Below are positions 24,498 through 33,805 of a stretch of 64,000 nt of DNA, in pieces. The translations under genes were made by a program, and so were the position numbers. Each line of letters starts with the position of its first letter. The first letter of the stretch is position 1. Origin of the DNA: Candidatus Pyrohabitans jungbluthii (lineage in GTDB: Archaea > Hydrothermarchaeota > Hydrothermarchaeia > Hydrothermarchaeales > BMS3B). The DNA lies in contig MTMD02000008.1 of assembly GCA_002010065.2 (NCBI GenBank), positions 186,001 to 250,000 of the forward strand. The letters run 5' to 3'. Below the pieces are notes generated by a model. It did no database searches. It was not told the DNA's origin and saw only the letters and a list, made by a program, of their open reading frames with translations.

Positions 24498-25211
24498 ATG
24501 GGCATCCAGAGGGTCAGAACCTTTGTGCATGGCTTGGACGAGAAGATGGAGGGGGGAATTCCAAAGGGAAGCGTAAACCTCATCTGTGGTACCGCTGGCA
24601 CAATGAAGTCTTCCCTTGCGTACAGCATCCTTTACCACAACGCACTGAGTGCAGGAATACCGGGGCTTTACGTAACCCTGGAGCAGGACCCCAGGAGCCT
24701 GCTTATCCACATGGAAAAGCTGAACATGGCTAAGGAGGGCGCCGTTGACATAGTGAGCTTCAATGACATTAAAGAAAAGGTCAAAGAGAGAAGGGTGGAA
24801 AACTGGATTCAGAAGCTATCTGGCTTCCTCAAGGAGATGAAGGATGAGAAGAAGTATGAGCTTCTGGTGATCGACTCGCTGAACGCGCTCTACTCCCTCA
24901 CCACCATAAAAGACGTTCGAGCGGAGATATACTTCTTCTTCAAGTCCCTCAGCGACCTGGGCTTTACCTCCTTCCTGATCTCCGAGATGCCCCCTGAGGG
25001 CGGACGATACGGCGAGTACGGCGTTGAAGAGTTTCTCAGCGATGGCATAATCCACCTGCTCTTTCAGCGCAGAGGAGGCATACTAACCTCGCTGGAGCGC
25101 TACATAGGCATAGTGAAGATGCGCGCCACAAACCACGACACTCACTACTTCCCTCTGTTATACCAGAACGACAGGTTCACCATCTATACCAAAGAAGACC
25201 TTGAGCTGTGA
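24498..25211 (+). CDS. KaiC-like RecA-superfamily ATPase
   Basis: This 237-residue single-domain KaiC-like ATPase starts with a GLDEKMEGGIPKGSVNL motif, has Walker A CGTAGTMKSSLA (lysine at 37) and Walker B ELLVIDSLNAL, followed by a RadA/KaiC-like C-terminal part. Many archaea use such proteins in signalling and motility contexts, with unknown targets. It may act with the nearby histidine kinase and response regulator system, but no direct evidence is in the sequence. A TATA-like AAAATATAAAT (24461-24471) is well placed before the ATG. Confidence 0.88.
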   Translation: MGIQRVRTFVHGLDEKMEGGIPKGSVNLICGTAGTMKSSLAYSILYHNALSAGIPGLYVTLEQDPRSLLIHMEKLNMAKEGAVDIVSFNDIKEKVKERRVENWIQKLSGFLKEMKDEKKYELLVIDSLNALYSLTTIKDVRAEIYFFFKSLSDLGFTSFLISEMPPEGGRYGEYGVEEFLSDGIIHLLFQRRGGILTSLERYIGIVKMRATNHDTHYFPLLYQNDRFTIYTKEDLEL

Positions 25212-25320
25212 TTGCAGACGTTAATAACCAAAAGACTTAAAAACCTGCAGGTGGTTACTACTTTCGAAACTTTTATATTGCTGCTCTGCGAGCTTTTAAA
25301 CTCCAATTTCGGTGATAGTT

Positions 25321-25599
25321 ATGAAGATGCCAAAGGAGAAGCGAACCTACTGCCCGAGTTGCAAGAGGCACACAGTGCATGAGGTGCTGAAGGTTAAGAA
25401 GCGTAAGGCGAGCGAGCTTAAAGCTGGGCAAAGGCAGTTCCGCAGAGTTTTGGCTGGCTATGGTGGATTCCCCCGCCCCTTGCCGAGCGGCTCAAAGCCC
25501 ACGAAGCGCGTAGCGCTTATACTGAGGTGCAAAGAGTGCAAGAAGGCGCACAGCATGAAGGGCTTCAGGGTTAAAAAGCTGGAGATGGAGGCGGTATAG
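25321..25599 (+). CDS. rpl44e: 50S ribosomal protein L44e
   Basis: A 92-residue zinc-ribbon ribosomal protein of the large subunit. Two CxxC pairs ([13 protein letters not shown] and [16 protein letters not shown]) and the basic middle [21 protein letters not shown] are diagnostic. GGTGA at 25311 precedes the ATG at 25321, which I prefer to the in-frame GTG at 25312. It heads the conserved archaeal operon L44e-S27e-aIF2-alpha-Nop10-PAC2. Confidence 0.95.
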   Translation: MKMPKEKRTYCPSCKRHTVHEVLKVKKRKASELKAGQRQFRRVLAGYGGFPRPLPSGSKPTKRVALILRCKECKKAHSMKGFRVKKLEMEAV

Positions 25600-25796
25600 T
25601 GGCGGAGGATGACAAGCTTATTCCAAAGCCTCGCTCTCGTTTCCTGCGCGTTAAGTGCGACGACTGTAGCAATGAACAGGTAATATTCGGCTCCGCATCC
25701 TCAAAGGTTGTCTGCCTGGTGTGTGGCAAAACGCTTGCGGAGCCCACTGGTGGTAAGGTTAGAGTTCTCACCAAGATAATCTCTGTGCTGGAGTGA
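25599..25796 (+). CDS. rps27e: 30S ribosomal protein S27e
   Basis: A 65-residue zinc-ribbon small-subunit protein with four cysteines in two pairs ([14 protein letters not shown] and [17 protein letters not shown]). It starts with GTG at 25599, whose first base is the last base of the L44e stop codon. The gene order with L44e and aIF2-alpha is a standard archaeal arrangement. Confidence 0.95.
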   Translation: MAEDDKLIPKPRSRFLRVKCDDCSNEQVIFGSASSKVVCLVCGKTLAEPTGGKVRVLTKIISVLE

Positions 25797-26611
25797 AGAA
25801 CTTGGTTCTGAAACGTGAGCCCTTTCCGAGCGAAGGCGACCTGGTGGTTTGCACCGTAACTAAGGTTTACCCTCATGGAGCCTTCGCCAGGTTAGATGAG
25901 TACAGGGATAGAGAGGGCTATATACATATCTCGGAGGTAGCCTCCACCTGGATAAAGAACATCCGGGATTTTGTGAAGGAGGGGCAGAAGACAGTAGCCA
26001 AGGTTTTAGCTGTCGACCGCAAGAAGGGGCACATAGATTTATCGCTTCGCCGCGTTAGCGACGCCGCCAAGAAGAAGAAAATGCAGGAGTGGAAGCGCGC
26101 CCAGAAGGCTGAGAAGCTCCTGGAAATGGCGGCGACGCAGCTTGGTAAGAGTCTCGAGCAGGCGTACCACGAAGTTGGCTTTGTGCTCGAGGAGGAGTTC
26201 GGCGAAATTTACGGTGCCTTTGAGGAAATCTCCGCTCTGGGCGAGGAGGCGCTTAAGGGAATAAAGATACCCAAGGAGTGGGTGAAGCCGCTGGTAAAGC
26301 TGGCGCAGGAGAACGTCTCCATACCCAAGGTTAAGATTGACGGCTACGTTGACCTGCGCTCTCGCGCGCCCAATGGGGTTGAGATAATACGGGAAGCGCT
26401 CATCTCAGCCAAAAAGCTTGATCACGGCGATGATGTCAGCCTGGACATAAGCTATGTAGGCTCACCTAGGTATCGCATCACCGTCGTAGCGTACGACTAC
26501 AAAACCGCAGAAGAGGTGCTGAGGAAGACAGCTCAGCACGCGATAGACATCGTAACCCAGAAGGGTGGAGAAGGCAAATTTTACAGGGAAATAAAAGAGG
26601 AAAAGTCGTAG
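25793..26611 (+). CDS. eif2a: Translation initiation factor aIF2 subunit alpha
   Basis: The alpha subunit of archaeal IF2, which helps carry initiator tRNA to the ribosome. The 272-residue protein starts with an S1 domain ([38 protein letters not shown]), then a helical domain and an alpha/beta C-terminal domain ([28 protein letters not shown]). GTG at 25793 overlaps the S27e stop by four bases. It is in the L44e operon. Confidence 0.95.
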   Translation: MKNLVLKREPFPSEGDLVVCTVTKVYPHGAFARLDEYRDREGYIHISEVASTWIKNIRDFVKEGQKTVAKVLAVDRKKGHIDLSLRRVSDAAKKKKMQEWKRAQKAEKLLEMAATQLGKSLEQAYHEVGFVLEEEFGEIYGAFEEISALGEEALKGIKIPKEWVKPLVKLAQENVSIPKVKIDGYVDLRSRAPNGVEIIREALISAKKLDHGDDVSLDISYVGSPRYRITVVAYDYKTAEEVLRKTAQHAIDIVTQKGGEGKFYREIKEEKS

Positions 26612-26797
26612 ATGAACCGACTTAGAGTGTGCAAGAAGTGCAGGGTTTACACCCTGAAGGACACCTGCAAGGTATGCGGTGAGCCTACGGTTTCTCCCCA
26701 CCCACCGAGATTTTCACCTCAGGACCCGTACGGGGAGTACAGGAGAAAGCTCAAGAGGGAAATTATGAAGGAAGAGGGGAAGGAGTATGCAGTTTGA
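26612..26797 (+). CDS. nop10: H/ACA ribonucleoprotein Nop10
   Basis: Nop10 is a small core protein of H/ACA RNPs that make pseudouridine in rRNA with Cbf5. The 61-residue protein has the zinc ribbon CKKCRVYTLKDTCKVCG and the conserved basic PPRFSPQDPYGEYRRKLKRE. The ATG lies right after the aIF2-alpha stop. The downstream PAC2 gene overlaps it by 11 bases. Confidence 0.95.
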   Translation: MNRLRVCKKCRVYTLKDTCKVCGEPTVSPHPPRFSPQDPYGEYRRKLKREIMKEEGKEYAV

Positions 26798-27569
26798 GGT
26801 TGTATTTACACGTAAACCTGAGCTTCGCTCGCCAGTGCTCATCGAAGGCTTGCCCGGCATTGGGCATGTGGGTAAGATAGCAGCCAAGCACATGATACGC
26901 GAGCTTCGCGCAAAGAAGTTCGCTAGGCTCTACTCAGCTACATTCCCACCCCATGTTATTATTAAAAAGACGGGAATGATAGAGGAGATGAAAAACGAGT
27001 TTTATTACTGGCATGCGCAGGAAGAAGGACAACGAGACCTGATTTTCGTCATAGGCAATACTCAGAGCACCTCTCCGGAAGGGCAGTACTTGCTGTGCGA
27101 GAAGATTCTGGATGTGGCGCAGGAGCTTGGCGCTAAGGAGATGTTTACCCTTGGCGGGCTTGGGGTTGGCAGACCGGTAGATAACCCGAAGGTTTTTGGA
27201 GCTGTTAATCACCCCCGCTACATACCCCTGCTGGAGGAGAAGGGCGTTGTAATGAAGCGCGACGGCGTGGGGCAGATTATAGGCGTCTCTGGCATGCTTC
27301 TGAGTCAGGGGAAAAGGCGAGGTATATATGGCGCTTGCTTGATGGGCGAGACCTCTGGCTTCTATGTTGACCCCAACAGTGCGCGTGCAGTGCTTGAAGT
27401 GCTCACCGCGATACTCCAAGTCCCCATAAGCATGGAAAAGCTTGTGAAGCGTGTAAAGGACGCTGCGAGGCGTGTGGAGGAGGCGCAGAGGCTGGAGAGG
27501 AAGATGATGGAGGACATGGGAATAATTCGGCGAGAGCCCAGCGATGAGGTGATGCGCTACATAGGGTAG
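26787..27569 (+). CDS. PAC2-family proteasome assembly chaperone
   Basis: The 260-residue protein belongs to the PAC2 family (archaeal PbaB-like chaperones for proteasome alpha-ring assembly). Typical segments are LIEGLPGIGHVGKIAAKHMIRELRA, FVIGNTQSTSPEGQYLLCEKIL, LGGLGVGRPVDNPKVFGAVN and GMLLSQGKRRGIYGACLMGETSGFYVDP. The C-terminus has a charged helix. It closes the L44e-S27e-aIF2-alpha-Nop10 operon, an arrangement shared by many archaea. The 119 bases after it hold no recognised feature. Confidence 0.9.
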   Translation: MQFEVVFTRKPELRSPVLIEGLPGIGHVGKIAAKHMIRELRAKKFARLYSATFPPHVIIKKTGMIEEMKNEFYYWHAQEEGQRDLIFVIGNTQSTSPEGQYLLCEKILDVAQELGAKEMFTLGGLGVGRPVDNPKVFGAVNHPRYIPLLEEKGVVMKRDGVGQIIGVSGMLLSQGKRRGIYGACLMGETSGFYVDPNSARAVLEVLTAILQVPISMEKLVKRVKDAARRVEEAQRLERKMMEDMGIIRREPSDEVMRYIG

Positions 27570-27688
27570 GGCGCCCCCGCTTGGTTTAATGCTGGGTTAA
27601 CTATCGTTGCACAATATATTTTCCCCTTTTCTCTGAATCTGACGAATTCATCTCTTTAAAAAATCTAAACCCAAAAAGTAAAGTCAAT

Positions 27689-28417
27689 TTATATGAGTCT
27701 GACATCAAACTGGCAGTAATTGTCTCCAAGTCCCCAGCATTTTATCTCCTTTACACTGGATTTCCCTATGGTTGCATCCACAAGACCGCCGATAATACCG
27801 GCTTCAAAGTAGCAGATAGCCGAGCCGATATTTGGCATACCGTAGCAGGTTGTACATTCCCGCAGGTCTACCAGGATGTGTTCGTCGTTAATTGGATGAA
27901 CCTTGACAAGTCCTATTCTCAGTTTCTCAAAAATTGGAGCTGCTGATTTCATCATTGTAGCTAGGTCTGAGGTGTCAACGTATTTGCTCAACTCCTCCTT
28001 GGCTATTACCTCCCCCATTTCGTAAAACATATTATCCACAGAATCAACCATTGCGAGGGCGATTTTAAATGTCCTGAAAAAGGTAAGCGGGAATGCATCT
28101 CCCAGTGTTGGTCTTATTTTTGTTTCGTCACCCCTAAGGATTGAATCTATCACAGGACCCTGAGTACTTCTTATATATTCTTTAATTTTATTAATTTTCG
28201 GGGAGATAAACCACAGAGTTACTGGACCTAATTTTCTTTTCTCGATATTTCCAGTAAGTCTTATCATCTCCAGATATTTACTCGTAGTGGTCCTGCTGAC
28301 ATTCAGTTTCTTTGCAATTTCCGATGTGCTCATGCCAGTAGGCGTTGATTCTAGGAGTGTCATCACCTTCTTTCGGATATCAACGTAATCTAATTCTCCA
28401 TTTGGCATGATATACAA
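27689..28417 (-). CDS. HTH regulator with V4R (4-vinyl reductase) domain
   Basis: The 242-residue protein has an N-terminal winged helix (RKKVMTLLESTPTGMSTSEIAKKLNVSRTTTSKYLEMI, about 14-50) and a C-terminal V4R domain (about 110-240) with conserved cysteines in RECTTCYGMPN, AICYFEAG and EIKCWGLGDNYCQFDV. V4R domains bind small hydrophobic ligands or metals and are seen in regulators and in bacteriochlorophyll and aromatic metabolism. Here it is probably a ligand-responsive transcription factor. A TATA-like CTTATATAAAT lies upstream. The start is TTG at 28417 or ATG at 28408. Confidence 0.85.
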   Translation of the reverse strand: MYIMPNGELDYVDIRKKVMTLLESTPTGMSTSEIAKKLNVSRTTTSKYLEMIRLTGNIEKRKLGPVTLWFISPKINKIKEYIRSTQGPVIDSILRGDETKIRPTLGDAFPLTFFRTFKIALAMVDSVDNMFYEMGEVIAKEELSKYVDTSDLATMMKSAAPIFEKLRIGLVKVHPINDEHILVDLRECTTCYGMPNIGSAICYFEAGIIGGLVDATIGKSSVKEIKCWGLGDNYCQFDVRLI

Positions 28418-28608
28418 TATCTCCGAAATTTATTTATATAAGGTAGGCTTTCTGTCTACCTCTTTTCTTTTATTACTGGAGTCTCCATTAATACCCTATC
28501 ACTAGGCCTGCTGTATTCATCGCTATGTTGGGGACACCTAGCTTTATGCTACCAGAAGACCCGCCTGCAAAAGGTTTTTTTACAACCACATAAAAAGAAA
28601 TATTGACC

Positions 28609-28854
28609 ATGTACAAGGATGAGGAGCTTTTGGGGAAGGAGGTTATAGACGCTTCCGGCGAACTTCTGGGCGAGGTGTTAGAGATAACTATGGTGGACGA
28701 CGTGCCCTGCATGCTGGTTGGCGAACGAAAATTTCTCGCCTCAAAGGAGAGGGTGATAAACACCTCAGCAATCAAGGTGCCCTACTACGAGATCGCCTCT
28801 GTAGATGATGTGATAATACTCAACAAGAGCAGAGGTGAGCTTCGTCTTCTCTAG
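28609..28854 (+). CDS. PRC-barrel domain protein
   Basis: The 81-residue protein is one PRC-barrel-like fold, with ELLGKEVIDASGELLGEVLEITMVDDVPCMLVGERKF and IPVYEI-like PYYEIASVDDVIILNKS. Such small proteins are common in archaea and may act in RNA processing or in cell division assemblies such as CdpB. The exact role is unknown. I choose the ATG at 28609; a TTG six bases earlier is in frame. Its stop codon interlocks with that of the small ORF on the other strand (shared CTAG). The gap 28418-28602 before it shows no further gene. Confidence 0.78.
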   Translation: MYKDEELLGKEVIDASGELLGEVLEITMVDDVPCMLVGERKFLASKERVINTSAIKVPYYEIASVDDVIILNKSRGELRLL

Positions 28855-28985
28855 CGTTTTCTCCTCAGTCTGTCAAGCAGGGCGTGCTTCCTCGCCAGCC
28901 TTCTTGCGTGGTAGGCCAGGTTTATCAGAATCAGTCCCAGTATAAGGGTTAAGAGAAGCTCAATCAGGTACTCCGTAGCCCTCAT
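28851..28985 (-). CDS. 44-residue single-pass membrane protein after rqcH
   Basis: This short gene starts with ATG overlapping the rqcH stop (ATGA, four bases) and ends in a TAG that interlocks with the PRC-barrel stop on the other strand. The peptide has MRATEY, one hydrophobic helix (LIELLLTLILGLILINLAYH) and a basic tail (ARRLARKHALLDRLRRKR). Clean membrane helix plus positive-inside tail and translational coupling argue for a real gene. No family is recognised. It might anchor or tether a ribosome-linked factor near the membrane (inference only). Confidence 0.7.
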   Translation of the reverse strand: MRATEYLIELLLTLILGLILINLAYHARRLARKHALLDRLRRKR

Positions 28986-30973
28986 CTTTCATCCTCCACT
29001 ATGTCGCTTGTGCCGGGTGGTAAAAACGCCTGAATATCCTCTATTGGTATGCCTTCTATTTTCCCGCGCACCTCTTCGCCCAGCTTCTTGGCAAGCTCCC
29101 TCTTTATGCGCTCCGCAACCTCCTTGCTCTTGCTCCTGCCAGGAGCAAGGAGTACGTACGCATTAGCCCTCGCTCTTATAGCAGAGGGAGGCCCGCCTAT
29201 AACCCGAGGCTCTTCGTTCAGCACCACGCCTATAGCTACGCGCACCTTACCTATGCCATAATTTCGCCTGCCACGAATCACAAATGCACCCTTCGCTACA
29301 TACTCACCGCTCTCAGCGCGCTTGCTAACCTGCTCTGGCTTAACCCAGTAAACCTCAATGCTGGCGATGCCATGCTTCCAGGCACGAGAGTAGCTTGCTG
29401 CGAAGTCAAAGGCTTCCTGAATCGTTGCCTCTGGCACCTCTTTTCCTTCAGTTCTTATAATCACTGCGGGTGCGCCGTGAATGTCGGCGTGCACAAATAT
29501 ATCATCCTTGCCAAGGTGCTTCTTAACAAGCACCTCGTTGCTCACCGCGTCCCTGCCGCCAAGCACCAGAAAGCCGTCGCTGGAGATAAACCACCGGAAC
29601 TTCTCATACCACTCCTTCTTCCTCTTCACCCGCTTCTGTGGCGCCTTAACCTCTGCCTCAAAGGCTTCAACGCCCCGCGCCTTGAACTCGCGTATCTCCT
29701 TAACAGTCTTCAGCACCGCTTCCCTTGCGCTAATCGCCTTGCTTCTGAGCTTCTTGCTCCTCTCATAAAAAAACTCAGCATTCTCGGCGGCGCTCTTCCT
29801 TATATCGAGGGTAACCTCCCTGCCATCGAGGGTAAGCACCACCTCTCCTCGCGATGGGCTGAGCCGCTTTATAAGCTCAGCCTCCTTCACCTTGCCTTTG
29901 CCCTGTTTTATCCTTGCCTCTATCTCCTGCCAGGAGTACTTCTCCCGTGCTCTTCTCAGCACGCTAAGGATGCGCTCCACCTCATTAAAGTGAAGGTAAA
30001 TCGCATCCCCCTTGCTGCGCAGCTCCTTCTCCTCCTGCAGGTACTTCTTTATCGTCTGAGTCTGGGACTTAAGGCGGAAGAGCAGGCGATTGAGCTCCGC
30101 TTTAAACTTCTCCTCCCGTTGCTTTGCTAACCTCTCCACCTCGTGCTTTGTGAAGTACTCGTCCAGCGCTTGGTTAAAGCTCGTGAAGCTCTTTCTCTCG
30201 TGCTGGGCGTAGATTTTCAGAGGCACGGGTGTGAGGTCTATCGCAACGCCATCCTCAAAAACAATCTCAGGCTTCTCCACACCAACCTTTGCTCTCAGCT
30301 CTTCAAGCGCTGCCTTAACTCTAGAAGCTTCTTCAGCGCCTATCTGCTTGGCATTCTTATCAACGCCTGCGCGGAGGCAGGTTTCTTCTGCATACAGTCC
30401 GCCCAAACCTAAATCTCTGGCAAGAGCGCGCACCAGGTCGCCCTTAGATTCGCTAACCACCCTCGCTATCTCCTCAGCGCTAAGCTCAAAGGGGTTTGCC
30501 CTCGCAGGCGGGAGTTGGTATTTCGCCCTGCCAACAAGCTCACGCGTAGAGTATCGCTTAGGCAGCATCACGGCGAGGATCTCATAGCTATCGTTTGTCA
30601 GTATAACATTTCCCTTGCCGAAAAGCTCAGCGATGAGGTTGTACCTCTCGCGATTTCTGCCCGTGAAGCTGAGAATTACTATCCTATCGAAGCCTACCTG
30701 CTCAATCTCCTCAAGTATCGCATTGCCAAGATGCTTGCGCAGTGCCATGGCGAACATCGATGGTTGCTGCGGTGCTGGCCTCGGGTAAGCGGTTAGGTGA
30801 ATCCTCTTTCCTGCCTCTATCACCAGGTCCTCCCTTCCTTTACCTCTAACGTTGAGGGTTATTCTCAGCTCACTCGGGGTGGGTTGAAAAACTTTATTAA
30901 CCCTGGCACCTATTATCTCCTGAAGTTCCCTGACTGCAGCCAGAATATCGAAGCTGCTCATACTGGTCTTCAT
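28982..30973 (-). CDS. rqcH: Ribosome quality-control protein RqcH/NEMF (NFACT family)
   Basis: RqcH/Rqc2/NEMF binds stalled large subunits with a peptidyl-tRNA and can direct alanine-tail addition. The 663-residue protein has an NFACT-N domain (MSSFDILAAVRELQEIIGARVNKVFQP), a long helical coiled-coil middle and an NFACT-R RNA-binding domain (KFRWFISSDGFLVLGGRDAVSNEVLVKKHLGKDDIFVHADIHGAPAVI). The NFACT-C part is short. I choose ATG at 30973 with GGTGG four bases upstream rather than an upstream in-frame start. It is divergent from the EMC6-like gene with 21 bases between them. Confidence 0.92.
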   Translation of the reverse strand: MKTSMSSFDILAAVRELQEIIGARVNKVFQPTPSELRITLNVRGKGREDLVIEAGKRIHLTAYPRPAPQQPSMFAMALRKHLGNAILEEIEQVGFDRIVILSFTGRNRERYNLIAELFGKGNVILTNDSYEILAVMLPKRYSTRELVGRAKYQLPPARANPFELSAEEIARVVSESKGDLVRALARDLGLGGLYAEETCLRAGVDKNAKQIGAEEASRVKAALEELRAKVGVEKPEIVFEDGVAIDLTPVPLKIYAQHERKSFTSFNQALDEYFTKHEVERLAKQREEKFKAELNRLLFRLKSQTQTIKKYLQEEKELRSKGDAIYLHFNEVERILSVLRRAREKYSWQEIEARIKQGKGKVKEAELIKRLSPSRGEVVLTLDGREVTLDIRKSAAENAEFFYERSKKLRSKAISAREAVLKTVKEIREFKARGVEAFEAEVKAPQKRVKRKKEWYEKFRWFISSDGFLVLGGRDAVSNEVLVKKHLGKDDIFVHADIHGAPAVIIRTEGKEVPEATIQEAFDFAASYSRAWKHGIASIEVYWVKPEQVSKRAESGEYVAKGAFVIRGRRNYGIGKVRVAIGVVLNEEPRVIGGPPSAIRARANAYVLLAPGRSKSKEVAERIKRELAKKLGEEVRGKIEGIPIEDIQAFLPPGTSDIVEDER

Positions 30974-30994
30974 ATCACCACCGGAGGAAATACA

Positions 30995-31276
30995 ATGGAA
31001 CGTGAGATAGAGCGAAAGGTGAGTCTTATCCACGCTTTGGTGGGCGCGGTCGTAGGTGTAGCCTCGCCCTTCCTATTCACCAGAACATTAACCTTTGTCT
31101 CAGTAATTATTGTAGGCTTTTTGCTCGCTTACCCGCTATATATTCTAACCCGCAAAATATTCAACCTATCAGAGAAGGAGTTCACCCTGAAAGACTGGGC
31201 AGGTAAGGGTTTCCTCTACTTCTTTGCTGCCTGGATTCTGGTATGGACTATAGCATACAACTTTATAATTGCCTAA
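30995..31276 (+). CDS. EMC6-like archaeal membrane protein (DUF5379 type)
   Basis: A 93-residue protein with an N-terminal amphipathic start (MEREIERKVSLIHALVGAVVG), three hydrophobic helices and WAGKGFLYFFAAWILVWTIAYN near the end. The layout fits the small archaeal EMC6-like family, thought to be related to a subunit of the ER membrane protein complex. I assign it by pattern recognition only. ATG at 30995 has GGAGG eight bases upstream; the frame is open much further but that part reads against rqcH. Confidence 0.65.
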   Translation: MEREIERKVSLIHALVGAVVGVASPFLFTRTLTFVSVIIVGFLLAYPLYILTRKIFNLSEKEFTLKDWAGKGFLYFFAAWILVWTIAYNFIIA

Positions 31277-31316
31277 AATAAGAAAACTGAGAAAAACAGA
31301 AAAAAAGGGCGGAGGC

Positions 31317-31634
31317 TCAGCCGAAGAGCGCTCCCAGTCCCTCGAGAGCCTCCTCTTCGCTGGGCTCTTCCTCTTTCTCTTCTTCCTTCTCCTCTGCAGG
31401 GGCGGCTTCCTCCGCAGCAGGCGCCGCAGCAGCCGCAGGTGCTGCAGCTACAGGCGCAACCGCAGCCTGCTTAATAGCCTCGTCTATGTCGATGCCCTCA
31501 AGGGCAGCGACGAGAGCTTTGACCCGAGCCTCGTCAACGCTTATCTTCGAGGCTTCGAGCACCGCCTTGACGTTCTCCTCATTTATCTCCTGCCCTGCAG
31601 CATGGAGAAGCATGGCAGCGTAAACATACTCCAT
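31317..31634 (-). CDS. rpl12: 50S ribosomal protein L12 (P1/P2 stalk protein)
   Basis: The archaeal stalk protein that recruits translation GTPases. It starts [28 protein letters not shown], has a helical dimer domain, an alanine-rich hinge and an acidic C-terminal tail ([25 protein letters not shown]). The same tail motif ends the upstream L10 protein, as is usual. GGAGGTGA precedes the ATG. It is the last gene of the ftsZ-secE-spt5-L11-L1-L10-L12 run. Confidence 0.95.
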   Translation of the reverse strand: MEYVYAAMLLHAAGQEINEENVKAVLEASKISVDEARVKALVAALEGIDIDEAIKQAAVAPVAAAPAAAAAPAAEEAAPAEEKEEEKEEEPSEEEALEGLGALFG

Positions 31635-31647
31635 TTCTTCACCTCCA

Positions 31648-32670
31648 TTATCCGAACAGTGCTCCTAACCCTGCCGCAGCCTCCTCTTCGCTCGGCTCCT
31701 CTTCCTTCTCTTCCTCTGCCTCTGGTTGTGGCTCCTCCTTCGCTGGTTCTTCGCTTGGTGGCGCTGCAGCTTGGGTTGCGCTGAGCGCTTGCCTCAGCTC
31801 ATCGTCAAGGGCTGAATCGCTGAGCTTAGACGCCAAGGATAACATCTGCAAGTGGGCTTTCGCAAGAAGCTTGTCCACCACATCAGGCTCTGGTATCGCT
31901 GCTTCGAGCGCAAGAGCGAGCGCTTCGCGGTACGCTTTGGCGATTGCAAGAGGTGCCGTTTCCTTGGTGAGGAAGCCAGAGTTAACGCTCAGATTGACAG
32001 CCTGCTGGTACGCAAGAGCAAGCTTCGCCTTTATCTCCTCTTCGTCTACCCTAAGCACATCCGGCAGAAAAACTGTACCAGCCTCGTAAGCTGCGATGAG
32101 GTCAAGGCCAACCTCCATAGGCTCTATACCAAGGCGGCTCAGTATGTTCGCCAGCTTGGCATCTATCACATCGCCCGCCTTGGCTACGACAGCGTCCTTC
32201 TTAACAGCGATCTTACCACCCTTTATCTCCGTCTGTATTCCCAGCGCCTGTAGCTCGCCCAGCAGCGGGCCAGGAGCAAAGGGGGTCTCACCCTTGGGTA
32301 CTACAATATCGCGGGGAGCGATGCTGTTGGGTTTAGCAGGAGCGGGGACCTTGTTCTCCTCCAGTATCTTGTACAGCTTGAACGGGTTGATCTTGGAGAA
32401 TATAAACGCCGGCTGACCGCGGAGCATATCTTTTAAGCCCTCGAGGCTCTTCTCCTCCTTTGCAGCCTTCTCAATCGCATGGCGCATTATGGACTTCTTC
32501 GACATTTTGATGAGCACATCTCCGCGAAGCTTGGCGCGCATCTTCTGCAGCGTCCTCGCGGGGATGTTCTCCATGTTCACTATTCCTACGACTGGATAAT
32601 CCTGTATAAGCTTTGCAAGCTCTTCAACCTTTTCCAGCTTCCACTTAGCCACAGCACCCGAAGCCCGCAT
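31648..32670 (-). CDS. rplP0: 50S ribosomal protein L10 (P0)
   Basis: The 340-residue acidic stalk base protein. It starts with the rRNA-binding domain ([32 protein letters not shown]), has the archaeal insertion domain with [26 protein letters not shown], the helical spine that binds L12 dimers, and an acidic tail ending [12 protein letters not shown]. Spacing to L1 and L12 is tight, as in a single operon. A GGAGG site precedes the ATG. Confidence 0.95.
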   Translation of the reverse strand: MRASGAVAKWKLEKVEELAKLIQDYPVVGIVNMENIPARTLQKMRAKLRGDVLIKMSKKSIMRHAIEKAAKEEKSLEGLKDMLRGQPAFIFSKINPFKLYKILEENKVPAPAKPNSIAPRDIVVPKGETPFAPGPLLGELQALGIQTEIKGGKIAVKKDAVVAKAGDVIDAKLANILSRLGIEPMEVGLDLIAAYEAGTVFLPDVLRVDEEEIKAKLALAYQQAVNLSVNSGFLTKETAPLAIAKAYREALALALEAAIPEPDVVDKLLAKAHLQMLSLASKLSDSALDDELRQALSATQAAAPPSEEPAKEEPQPEAEEEKEEEPSEEEAAAGLGALFG

Positions 32671-32673
32671 CTC

Positions 32674-33321
32674 TTAAACCTCCACCCGTACGCTCGGCCC
32701 CATGGTAGTCTTGATGTACACACTCTTTATATTACCCATACCCTTGTCCAGCTTTCTCTCCAGATGCGAGAGCACTGCCTCAACATTCTGGGCAACATCA
32801 TCGTCGCTCATATCCTCGCTTCCTACTGCTACATGTATCACCGGCTTATCCTTGGTGCGGAGCCTCACTGTGCGCCTCAGGCGCTCCACTATTGGCGCGA
32901 TAGGCGCATTCGGGGGCACAGGCTTGGGCATCTTGCCTCGAGGACCAAGCACAGGGCCAAGAAATCTACCTATGAGAGGCATCAAATCTGTCTGGGCGAT
33001 AAAGAAGTCAATATCGTTAGCAATCTTTTTCGCTTTCTTCTTATCCTTTGCAAGCTCTTCAAGCTCCTCCTTGGTTATCACCATATCAGCATGCTCCTTC
33101 GCGGCGAGAGCAAGCTCGTCGCCCGCGATAATCGCAACCTTAACATGCTTACCTCTGCCCTTCGGCAGAACAACCTCCTCGTTGAGGCGGTTCTCTGGCT
33201 TAGACATATCTATGTCGCGGAGATTTATCGCCAGGTCAAAGCTCTGGGTAAAGTTGCGCTTTTTCGAGGCTTTTCTGGCCTCTCCTACAGCTTTCACAAT
33301 TTTTTCTGTAGTGACCGCCAT
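32674..33321 (-). CDS. rpl1: 50S ribosomal protein L1
   Basis: The 215-residue L1 protein of the ribosomal side arm, with [48 protein letters not shown] and a C-terminal [21 protein letters not shown]. In many archaea L1 also represses its own operon by binding a mimic of its rRNA site in the mRNA; I did not find a clear mimic here. GGGGTGA precedes the ATG. It lies in the L11-L1-L10-L12 order. Confidence 0.95.
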   Translation of the reverse strand: MAVTTEKIVKAVGEARKASKKRNFTQSFDLAINLRDIDMSKPENRLNEEVVLPKGRGKHVKVAIIAGDELALAAKEHADMVITKEELEELAKDKKKAKKIANDIDFFIAQTDLMPLIGRFLGPVLGPRGKMPKPVPPNAPIAPIVERLRRTVRLRTKDKPVIHVAVGSEDMSDDDVAQNVEAVLSHLERKLDKGMGNIKSVYIKTTMGPSVRVEV

Positions 33322-33325
33322 TTTT

Positions 33326-33805
33326 TCACCCCTCGAACTTATCGTCGTACTTGCCTTCGTCTATCTCTCGCTGGACTTCCTTCGCAGGCTTGCCTTCGAC
33401 AGTTACCCCCATGGAAACGCAGGTGCCAAGAACTTCCTTGGTCGCTGCCTTGAGGTCTGCGGCGAGCATTCCATCGCGCTTCATCCTTGCTATTTTAATC
33501 GCCTGCTCTATGCTTAGGTTGCCCACTATGCTTGTCTTTGCATCGCTTGAGCCCTTCTCTATGCCGAGTTCTTTAATTATCAGCGCACTCGTCGGCGGAG
33601 TGCCAACCTCGATCTCGAAGGCTTTTGTCTTGGGGTCTACAATGACCTTAACCGGTACCTTCATGCCAGCGAAGTCCTTTGTCTTCTCGTTAATCGCAGC
33701 TACCACTGCGGAGATGTTAACTCCAAGCGGGCCAAGCGCAGGTCCAAGAGGTGGACCCGGTGATGCCTTGCCGCCCTCAACGAGACTCTCAACCACCTGT
33801 TTCAC
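33326..33805 (-). CDS. rpl11: 50S ribosomal protein L11
   Basis: The 159-residue L11, part of the GTPase-associated centre. Signature segments are [23 protein letters not shown] near the N-terminus and LRLP-like regions replaced by archaeal [22 protein letters not shown]. It starts with GTG at 33805, with AGGAGG upstream, and overlaps the spt5 3' end by 17 bases. Confidence 0.95.
   Translation of the reverse strand: MKQVVESLVEGGKASPGPPLGPALGPLGVNISAVVAAINEKTKDFAGMKVPVKVIVDPKTKAFEIEVGTPPTSALIIKELGIEKGSSDAKTSIVGNLSIEQAIKIARMKRDGMLAADLKAATKEVLGTCVSMGVTVEGKPAKEVQREIDEGKYDDKFEG

Noticed and set aside
28488-28608. Minus-strand peptide ending GSIKLGVPNIAMNTAGLVIGY
   Set aside because: It reads plausibly at the end, but the upstream part is antisense to the PRC-barrel gene and there is no ribosome site at the internal ATG. 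I could not support a gene.
30797-30994. Long N-terminal extension of the EMC6-like protein
   Set aside because: This part is antisense to the certain NFACT-N region of rqcH. A good GGAGG site precedes the ATG at 30995.
32674-32800. Search for an L1 autoregulatory RNA mimic in the ribosomal operon
   Set aside because: I looked for a stem-loop like the L1 rRNA site near the L11/L1 starts but could not see a convincing match by eye.
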